A stretch of DNA of 9,477 bases from DATKZB01 sp035528235 (lineage in GTDB: Bacteria; Planctomycetota; Phycisphaerae; FEN-1346), in assembly GCA_035528235.1 (NCBI GenBank), contig DATKZB010000339.1, positions 1-9,477 on the forward strand, in the 5' to 3' direction. The translations under genes and the position numbers were made by a program. This document shows, in pieces, positions 1 through 5,077 of the stretch; positions within the stretch are counted from its first letter, which is position 1; the number at the start of each line of letters is the position of its first letter. The notes beneath the pieces were generated by a model. It was not told where the DNA came from, made no database searches, and worked only from the letters and a program-made list of their open reading frames with translations.

Positions 1-2
1 TC

Positions 3-131
3 TTGCGGAAGGTCAAAGCCCGAACGGAGGAGGCGTTGTTCCGAGCCATCGCCGCCGCGCTGCAAACGATTACGGATTCGGATGCGGTCGCCTGGTTTGG
101 GCACTGTGGCTATCGCTACAATCAAGCGTGA
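3..131 (+). CDS. IS630-family transposase, C-terminal fragment (cut by window edge)
   Basis: The open frame enters from the left edge and ends with TGA at 129-131, giving 42 residues. The fragment has an amphipathic, Ala/Arg-rich helix (around KARTEEALFRAIAAAL) and ends in AWFGHCGYRYNQA. A tail of the type W/YF-x-H/N-x-GY-R/Y is, from memory, typical of the C-terminus of IS630/Tc1-mariner DDE transposases, many of which end a few residues after such a motif. The catalytic DDE residues and the left end lie outside the window, so I cannot say whether the element is intact. The stop lies 6 bases from the convergent proS stop, so the right end of the element must lie at or very close to the proS 3' end. 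The family call rests on this short tail only. Confidence 0.6.
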   Translation: MRKVKARTEEALFRAIAAALQTITDSDAVAWFGHCGYRYNQA

Positions 132-137
132 ACTGCT

Positions 138-1559
138 CTAATACGCCCGTGCAAACGGCACATGCCCGGAAGCCGGCTTGCCGCAGACCATACAAACGCC
201 GCCCTTGGCCGCGTCTTCCGGCACACAGCGAATCGTCGCCTTGGTCTCCGCGCTGACACGGGCCTCGCACTCCGCCCCCCCACACCACGGGGCGAAGACG
301 AAGCCGCCTTCGGCCTCCAGCACCTCCTTGAAGGACTCGTACGACTCAACGGTTCGGCACGCGGTTGCGAGCCTCTGCCTGGCCTTTTCGAAAAGCGACT
401 CCTGAATTTCCCCGAGCATGGGCGGGATCCGCCCGGGGATCTCGCCTTGGGCAACCGCGGCCTTCTCGCCGGTATCGCGTCGGACCACGACGGCCTGGCC
501 GCTGGCCAAGTCCTTCGGGCCGATCTCGATCCGCACCGGCACGCCTTTGAGTTCCCACTCGTTGAACTTCCAGCCCGGCGAGACGTTGTCGCGGTCATCG
601 ACTTTGACGCGCACGTCGCCGAGGGCGTCGCCCAGCCGCTTCGCTGCGGCCAGGATACCCGCGTTGTCGGCCTCGCTCTTGAGGATGGGGACAATGACCA
701 CCTCAAGCGGCGCCAGTTTCGGGGGCAGAACCAGCCCATTATCGTCAGAATGGCTCATCAGAAGGGCGCCCACGAGCCGGGTGGACACCCCCCACGACGT
801 GCTGTACGGAAACTCGAGTTGCCCCTCGCGGCTCTGGAACTCCACTTCGAAGGCCCGGCTGAAGTTCTGGCCCAGGTAGTGACTGGTTCCGGCCTGGCAC
901 GCGCGGCCGTCCTGCATCATGGCCTCGACGGCATAGGTGGCCACGGCCCCGGCGAACTTCTCGGCCTCGGTCTTGCGGCCACACAAGACCGGCATGGCCA
1001 TCCACTCCTCGGCGAACGTACGGTACACGCCCAGCATCCGCTCAGTTTCCTCGATCGCCTCGTCGGCCGTGGCGTGCGCCGTGTGGCCTTCCTGCCAGAG
1101 GAACTCAGTCGTCCGCAGAAACAACCGGGGCCGCATTTCCCAACGAATCACGTTGGCCCACTGATTGTAGAGCAACGGCAGGTCGCGCCAGGAGTGGATC
1201 CACTTCTTGTACATCGCCCAGATGATCGTCTCGGAGGTGGGCCGGAGCACCAGCGGCTCCTCCAGGACCGTGTCGCCGACCCGGGTAACCGTGGCGCATT
1301 CGGGCGCGAAGCCCTTGACGTGCTCGGCCTCCTTTTTGAGGAACGATTCCGGAATCAGGAGGGGGAAGTAGGCGTTCTGGTGGCCGGTTGCCTTGAACAT
1401 GTCGTCCAGGGCCCGCTGCATCCGCTCCCAGATGGCATACCCCCAGGGCCGGATGACCATGCACCCCCGCACGGGGGCGTAGTCGGCCATCTCGGCACGG
1501 GTGACGATGTCGATGTACCACTGGCTGTAGTCTTCGGACCGCTTGGTTATCTTGGCCAC
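138..1559 (-). CDS. proS: Prolyl-tRNA synthetase, archaeal/eukaryotic type (ProS type 3)
   Basis: This cytoplasmic class II synthetase charges tRNA(Pro) with proline using ATP. The 473-aa product matches the compact form without the editing insertion found in E. coli-type ProRS. Visible parts are the N-terminal SEDYSQWY and APVRGCMVIRPWGYAIWE (about 8-45, motif 1 region), RPTSET (106-111, proline-binding loop), the motif 2 region VIRWEMRPRLFLRTTEF (about 137-153), and motif 3 GVSTRLVGALLMSHSDDNGL (257-276). An anticodon-binding domain starts near 284. A C-terminal zinc-type domain carries C426, C431, C456 and C459 and ends in the family-typical ARAY. The start is GTG at 1559-1557, preceded by AAGGAG (1571-1576 on the minus strand) 11 nt away, and it gives the expected family N-terminus. 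The gene appears monocistronic, with its own upstream region and an IS630-type remnant converging on it. Confidence 0.97.
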   Translation of the reverse strand: MAKITKRSEDYSQWYIDIVTRAEMADYAPVRGCMVIRPWGYAIWERMQRALDDMFKATGHQNAYFPLLIPESFLKKEAEHVKGFAPECATVTRVGDTVLEEPLVLRPTSETIIWAMYKKWIHSWRDLPLLYNQWANVIRWEMRPRLFLRTTEFLWQEGHTAHATADEAIEETERMLGVYRTFAEEWMAMPVLCGRKTEAEKFAGAVATYAVEAMMQDGRACQAGTSHYLGQNFSRAFEVEFQSREGQLEFPYSTSWGVSTRLVGALLMSHSDDNGLVLPPKLAPLEVVIVPILKSEADNAGILAAAKRLGDALGDVRVKVDDRDNVSPGWKFNEWELKGVPVRIEIGPKDLASGQAVVVRRDTGEKAAVAQGEIPGRIPPMLGEIQESLFEKARQRLATACRTVESYESFKEVLEAEGGFVFAPWCGGAECEARVSAETKATIRCVPEDAAKGGVCMVCGKPASGHVPFARAY

Positions 1560-1601
1560 GCGCTGTCTCGCTCCTTCCCCAACAGGTGTTGTACGGGCGG
1601 C

Positions 1602-1630
1602 ATTCTACGCTGCAGCCCGGCAGAGAGCAA
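1602..1630 (-). promoter_or_regulatory. Putative sigma70-type promoter for proS
   Basis: Read on the minus strand, TTGCTC (1630-1625) and TAGAAT (1607-1602) are separated by exactly 17 bp. They sit just upstream of the proS ribosome-binding site. The -10 matches the consensus at 5 of 6 positions, but the -35 matches only in its TTG. A short palindrome with arms CAACA/TGTTG lies between the -10 and the RBS, at 1580-1591. This is a pattern match only. Promoter consensus in the likely phylum is poorly constrained. Confidence 0.3.
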
Positions 1631-1812
1631 CGGTTTCGCCGCCGCGGGGCGCAGGCGGTCGCTGGCTGGCGGCTCTCCGGTAGCACGGGACGCAGATTCG
1701 GGCAACAGCTGCGGGAGCCGATTTTCATTAACCTTTCATCCGGGTGGTTTCCGACAATAAAACAGGTTCCCTACATCGGCAGCAGGCCTTTCTCAGATCA
1801 GGATCGCGGACC

Positions 1813-2160
1813 ATGGTGCACGTCGATGAAACCGGCAAGGCGGTATTCCGTTTCCGCCATGTCACCGAAGGACCGGTGTACGTCGTAGGGGATTTTTGTC
1901 GCTGGCAGCGGGACCACCTTCCGATGCGTCGTGTGAGCCCGGCCGAGTGGCTGCTCATGCTTCGGCTGCCGCCGGGGACATACGAGTTCCGGTATCTGGC
2001 GGCGGGCGAATGGTTTACCGACTACGCCGCCTTCGGCGTCAACGCCAACGCCTTCAAGGAGTTCAACTCGGTGGTGCGCGTTCCGAAGGTCCGCCCTGCC
2101 GTTGGCCAGCGGGTCCGGATTCGCCGCGCGCGGCTGCGTCAACTTGTCCGTTCGGCGTGA
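1813..2160 (+). CDS. Small stand-alone AMPK-type glycogen-binding (CBM48-like) domain protein
   Basis: The protein has 115 aa and is almost entirely one carbohydrate-binding fold of the AMPK-beta / isoamylase N-terminal type. Signatures are VYVVGDFCRWQRDHLPM (22-38), PPGTYEFRYLAAGEWFTD (53-70) and FNSVVRV (84-90). By analogy with AMPK-beta, W31 and W67 would be the stacking tryptophans and N85 the conserved Asn near the last strand. No signal peptide, membrane segment or catalytic domain is present. Residues 91-115 form an Arg-rich basic tail. The frame is open back to a GTG at 1744, but ATG 1813 is preferred: it has AGGA at 1800-1803, 9 nt upstream, and the domain begins soon after it. Stand-alone proteins of this kind are common, and some may bind glycogen or serve as regulatory modules. 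The ligand is unknown, and no glycogen-metabolism gene lies nearby. Confidence 0.85.
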   Translation: MVHVDETGKAVFRFRHVTEGPVYVVGDFCRWQRDHLPMRRVSPAEWLLMLRLPPGTYEFRYLAAGEWFTDYAAFGVNANAFKEFNSVVRVPKVRPAVGQRVRIRRARLRQLVRSA

Positions 2161-2201
2161 GGGCCGGCCTGGTGCCACTTTGCCAACTCGTCGCCACCGT
2201 G

Positions 2202-2274
2202 CGCGGCGGCCTTCCTAGGCCGCCGCGACAGGTTGCCTTGCATCGACTCGCGGTGGCCTAGGAAGGCCACCGCG
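2202..2274. repeat. Paired-hairpin intergenic element, copy 1
   Basis: There are two perfect 11-bp stems. Hairpin 1 has arms 2202-2212 (CGCGGCGGCCT) and 2217-2227 with loop TCCT. Hairpin 2 has arms 2249-2259 (CGCGGTGGCCT) and 2264-2274 with loop AGGA. Hairpin 2 is the reverse complement of hairpin 1 except for one compensated pair: C2207:G2222 becomes T2254:A2269. The 21-nt spacer is 2228-2248. The element lies in the 202-bp gap between the CBM gene and the glycosyltransferase gene. There is no T-tract, so it is not a classical intrinsic terminator, though such stems could affect transcript stability. Confidence 0.9.
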
Positions 2275-2362
2275 CGGCCACCCAAGGCATCCCCAATTCC
2301 CCGGTTGTTGACATCGCGCCGGCGATGCGTAGGATGCTCTCCAGGGGCGGGGAGAGCGTGTC

Positions 2363-3493
2363 TTGGTGCCGGCATCGCTTCGCATTCTGGCTATTGAGCC
2401 GTACTTCGGCGGCTCACATGCCGCCTTCCTCGAGGGGTTGCGTGCCGCCAGCCGGCACCAGTGGACCCTGCTGACGTTGCCCGCGCGCAAATGGAAATGG
2501 CGTATGCGCGGGGCGGCCATCCACTTCGCCCGCGAGGCCGCGCCGCTGGCCGGCCAGCCGCTGGACCTCGTTTTCACGAGCGACTTCCTGAGCGTGGCCG
2601 ACTGGAAAGCCCTGGCCCCGGAGCCGCTGTGCCGCCTGCCCGTCGTCACGTTCTTCCACGAGAACCAACTCTCGTACCCCCTGGAGCCCGGGCAGACACA
2701 GGACTACCAGTTCGCGTTCACGAATCTGACGACGTGCCTGGCGTCGGACGCGGTCTGGTTCAACTCCGAGTTTCACCGCGCCTCGTTTCTGGACGCCCTG
2801 CGACGGCTGCTGCGCAAGATGCCCGACTACGTGCCGGAATCGCTTCCGGAGGCCATCCACGCCCGCAGCGCCGTCATGCACCTGGGCATCGACCTCAAGC
2901 CACTGCTCGCCGGGCGCGAAGGCCGGCCGCGAAAGCCGCCCCTTACCGTTCTGTGGAGCCACCGCTGGGAATACGACAAGAACCCGGAGGCGTTCTTTAA
3001 GGTCCTGTTCTTTCTGGCCGACGAGGGGATCGACTTCCGGCTGGCGATTCTGGGCGAGACGTTTCGCAAGTGGCCGCCCGTCTTCGAGGAGGCCAGGCGG
3101 CGGCTGGCCGACCGGATCGTCCAGTTCGGCTACCTGCCGCGCCGCGAGGGCTACGAAGAGCACGTCTGCAAGGCCGACGTCGTGGTCTCGACGGCCATCC
3201 AAGAACTCTTCGGCCTGGCCATGATGGAGGCCATCGCGGCCGGCTGCTTCCCGCTACTGCCGAACCGCCTCTGCTACCCGGAGATGATCCCCTCGGTGTG
3301 GCACGACACGTTTCTCTACGACGACGACCGCCAGTTGCGGATCAAACTGGCCGCGCTCCTGAAGGGAGGCGGGCCGTGGGACCTTGCCGCCAGTCTGGCC
3401 GACCACGTGCAACGTTACGACTGGAGCAACCAGGCCCGGGTCTACGACGATGCCCTCGAGCGCGTTGTCCGGCAGAAACAGGCCTCGCCCTAG
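2363..3493 (+). CDS. tRNA-queuosine mannosyltransferase-like glycosyltransferase (QTMAN/GTDC1, DUF3524 + GT4)
   Basis: The 376-aa product has the two-part architecture of human GTDC1/QTMAN, which adds mannose to queuosine in tRNA(Asp). The N-terminal DUF3524 domain (about 7-180) carries ILAIEPYFGGSH (8-19), LTLPARKWKWRMR (37-49), FFHENQLSYP (97-106), a QDYQFAFTNL segment (113-122) and SDAVWFNSEFH (128-138). The C-terminal GT-B/GT4 domain carries LWSHRWEYDKNPEAFFKVL (197-215), ILGETF (229-234), FGYLPR (255-260) and the E-x7-E motif E281/E289 that handles the nucleotide-sugar donor. It is probably cytosolic, as there is no signal peptide. The start is TTG 2363 with GGAG 8 nt upstream (2351-2354); GTG 2366 is an alternative. 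No queuosine biosynthesis gene (tgt, queA, queG) is in the window, so the tRNA substrate is inferred from the family. A different acceptor is possible in bacteria. Confidence 0.88.
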   Translation: MVPASLRILAIEPYFGGSHAAFLEGLRAASRHQWTLLTLPARKWKWRMRGAAIHFAREAAPLAGQPLDLVFTSDFLSVADWKALAPEPLCRLPVVTFFHENQLSYPLEPGQTQDYQFAFTNLTTCLASDAVWFNSEFHRASFLDALRRLLRKMPDYVPESLPEAIHARSAVMHLGIDLKPLLAGREGRPRKPPLTVLWSHRWEYDKNPEAFFKVLFFLADEGIDFRLAILGETFRKWPPVFEEARRRLADRIVQFGYLPRREGYEEHVCKADVVVSTAIQELFGLAMMEAIAAGCFPLLPNRLCYPEMIPSVWHDTFLYDDDRQLRIKLAALLKGGGPWDLAASLADHVQRYDWSNQARVYDDALERVVRQKQASP

Positions 3494-3504
3494 GGCAGTT
3501 CAAC

Positions 3505-3617
3505 ATTGCGTGTTTGCGCGGCGGGTCCCCGCACCCGCCGCGCTCGAGGTCCAACTGCGGGTAGGCGCGGTGGGTACGGGGACCCACCGCGCCCAAGTGG
3601 TGGTGTGAATACGCAAT
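3505..3617. repeat. Paired-hairpin intergenic element, copy 2, with flanking inverted repeats
   Basis: Hairpin A has perfect 11-bp arms 3516-3526 (GCGCGGCGGGT) and 3533-3543 with loop CCCCGC. Hairpin B has perfect 12-bp arms 3564-3575 (GGCGCGGTGGGT) and 3582-3593 with loop ACGGGG. B is the inverted copy of A with a compensated change (C3522:G3537 versus T3571:A3586) and one loop difference. Outside them, ATTGCGTGTT (3505-3514) and AATACGCAAT (3608-3617) form a 9/10 inverted repeat, so the whole 113 bp is close to a palindrome. It fills most of the gap between the glycosyltransferase and mutY genes. It has the same CGCGGC-left / CGCGGT-right polarity as the element at 2202-2274. Confidence 0.9.
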
Positions 3618-3669
3618 CGTAAAAACGCTGTAGGAGCCGCCACTGCCGCCGCCTGCCCAAAGCCGCCGC

Positions 3670-4791
3670 ATGGCCTCGAGCGCCGACAGACGTAAACGCC
3701 TCCGCCGCCGGCTGCTCGCTTGGTTCAGGAAGCACCGGCGGGACATGCCGTGGAGGCGGACGCGCGACCCGTACGCCATCTGGGTGGCCGAGGTCCTGTT
3801 GCAGCAGACGCAGGTGCCCACCGCCCTGCCCTACTACAAACGGTTCCTCAAACGGTTTCCGACGGTAGCCGCGCTGGCCCGCGCGTCGGACCAGGCCGTG
3901 CTGAAGGTCTGGGAAGGGCTGGGGTATTACCGCCGGGCGCTGAACCTGCTGGCGGCGGCGCGCCTCGTCGTCCGGGATCACGCCGGCCGCGTGCCCGACG
4001 ACCCCGAACGCTTCGCGCGGCTGCCGGGCGTGGGGCGCTACACGTGCGGGGCGGTGCAATCGATCGCCTTCGGGCGTGCGCTCGCCGCCGTCGACGGCAA
4101 CGCCGTCCGCGTCCTCGCGCGGTGGTTCGCCATCAGGAAACCCGTCACCGACGCCGCCACGCACCGGCTTCTCTGGGACCTGGCCGAGGCCCTGGTCCCC
4201 CCCTCGGCGCCGGGCGACTGGAACCAGGCCGTTATGGAACTGGGCAGCACCGTCTGCACGCCGCGCACGCCGCAGTGCCAGGTCTGCCCCGTCCGGAGAC
4301 TGTGCGAGGCCGCCGAGCGGGGCATCGCGGCCCGGCTGCCGGTCAAGCGGAAGCGGAAACCCATTCCGCACATCGAGGTGGGCGCCGGCATCGTCTGGCG
4401 ACGCGGGAAAATCCTCATGTGCAAACGCCCGGCCGGCAAGATGCTCGCGGGCCTCTGGGAGTTCCCCGGCGGCAAACGGTGGCCGGACGAGACGATCCCG
4501 GCGTGCATCCGGCGCGAACTGAAAGAGGAATGCGACCTCGACGTCGAGGTCGGCCGGCACCTCGTCGACGTAACGCACACCTACTCGCACCTGAAGGTGA
4601 CCCTGCGGTGCTACCATTGCCGCGCCCCGCGCGGCCGCGTGAAGCGCCTGGCGTGCGACGACGCCCGGTGGGTCCGGGTGGACGAGATACCGCGTCTGCC
4701 CCTGCCGGCCGCCGACCTGCGGATCCTCCAGGCCCTGGGCATCGACCGCCAGACGGCCATCCGGGCCACGCGGAACCCGCGCCGCCGGTAG
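3670..4791 (+). CDS. mutY: A/G-specific adenine DNA glycosylase MutY with a Nudix-like C-terminal domain
   Basis: This protein removes adenine mispaired with 8-oxoguanine, in the base-excision GO repair pathway. At 373 aa it has the normal family size. The glycosylase domain (about 8-215) shows the catalytic-Glu segment EVLLQQTQV (E41), the WEGLGYYRRA helix region (81-90), the helix-hairpin-helix LPGVGRYTCGA (118-128) and the catalytic Asp in VDGN (D142). A [4Fe-4S] motif C-x6-C-x2-C-x5-C is at C196, C203, C206 and C212. The C-terminal 8-oxoG-recognition domain (about 234-355) has the YSH loop (305-307, the counterpart of the FSH loop) and a nearly complete Nudix box, G268-x5-E274-x7-RELKEE (282-287), with D289 in place of the usual Gly. 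The ATG start has no good Shine-Dalgarno close by; the nearest GGAG is about 35 nt upstream. A palindromic element precedes the gene. Confidence 0.96.
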   Translation: MASSADRRKRLRRRLLAWFRKHRRDMPWRRTRDPYAIWVAEVLLQQTQVPTALPYYKRFLKRFPTVAALARASDQAVLKVWEGLGYYRRALNLLAAARLVVRDHAGRVPDDPERFARLPGVGRYTCGAVQSIAFGRALAAVDGNAVRVLARWFAIRKPVTDAATHRLLWDLAEALVPPSAPGDWNQAVMELGSTVCTPRTPQCQVCPVRRLCEAAERGIAARLPVKRKRKPIPHIEVGAGIVWRRGKILMCKRPAGKMLAGLWEFPGGKRWPDETIPACIRRELKEECDLDVEVGRHLVDVTHTYSHLKVTLRCYHCRAPRGRVKRLACDDARWVRVDEIPRLPLPAADLRILQALGIDRQTAIRATRNPRRR

Positions 4792-4826
4792 GCGTCTATC
4801 CTCCCGGGCCGCCCGCGGGTCCGACG

Positions 4827-4844
4827 GCGCCGCGGCCCCGGCGC
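4827..4844 (+). terminator. Hairpin downstream of mutY, weak terminator candidate
   Basis: Arms GCGCCG (4827-4832) and CGGCGC (4839-4844) enclose a 6-nt loop, 36 bp after the mutY stop. No T-run follows, so intrinsic termination is doubtful. In a region this GC-rich, a 6-bp stem can arise by chance. Confidence 0.2.
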
Positions 4845-4977
4845 GAACGTGGCTTTACCTGGCGACCGCCAGCGGGTACACTGGTGGCTCGTAATGTGCG
4901 AAGTTGAGTGTCCGAGCGATAGGAGACGCGGTCGTATCCCACAAACTCCCTGTGCCGGGGTCGGCGACGCCGGGCCC

Positions 4978-5020
4978 GTCCCAGCCGTCATACGATTTCA
5001 TACGTCGTACTTTCTGGGAC
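4978..5020. promoter_or_regulatory. Inverted/direct repeat cluster upstream of the secreted-protein gene
   Basis: GTCCCAG (4978-4984) and CTGGGAC (5014-5020) form a perfect 7-bp inverted repeat. Between them, TCATACG occurs twice, at 4988-4994 and 4998-5004, exactly 10 bp apart. The palindrome TACG-T-CGTA lies at 5001-5009. The segment is visibly less GC-rich than its surroundings and lies 58-100 bp before the ATG at 5078. Tandem sites one helical turn apart could bind a regulator, but I recognise no known operator and no clear promoter hexamers. The rest of the 4792-5077 gap shows nothing I can name. Confidence 0.3.
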
Positions 5021-5063
5021 GCGGACGTGAAACGGGCGGCCACCACGGCACGGACACGCAGGC

Positions 5064-5068
5064 AGGAG
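5064..5068 (+). promoter_or_regulatory. Ribosome-binding site that fixes the start of the secreted-protein gene
   Basis: AGGAG at 5064-5068 is 9 nt before ATG 5078. That start gives an immediate signal peptide. The same frame is open upstream to 4904, but starting there would bury the signal sequence 58 residues into the protein. Confidence 0.8.
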
Positions 5069-5077
5069 AATCCGGTA

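Noticed and set aside
162..1760. Long open frame on the + strand across proS (532 codons)
   Set aside because: It is antisense to a clearly recognised ProRS, has no family features, and is the kind of shadow frame expected in high-GC coding DNA.
1744..1812. Upstream GTG extension of the carbohydrate-binding-domain gene
   Set aside because: There is no ribosome-binding site before 1744 and the added 23 residues do not belong to the domain. ATG 1813 has AGGA at good spacing.
2202..2274. CRISPR array or rho-independent terminator
   Set aside because: There are only two hairpins in inverted, not direct, orientation, with no series of equal spacers and no T-tract.
3490..4617. 375-codon open frame antisense to mutY
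   Set aside because: The catalytic and Fe-S motifs are all on the + strand, and this frame runs through the palindromic element as well.
4904..5077. Upstream extension of the secreted-protein gene
   Set aside because: It would place a signal peptide at residue 59 and covers a region with regulatory-type repeats. AGGAG before ATG 5078 is decisive.
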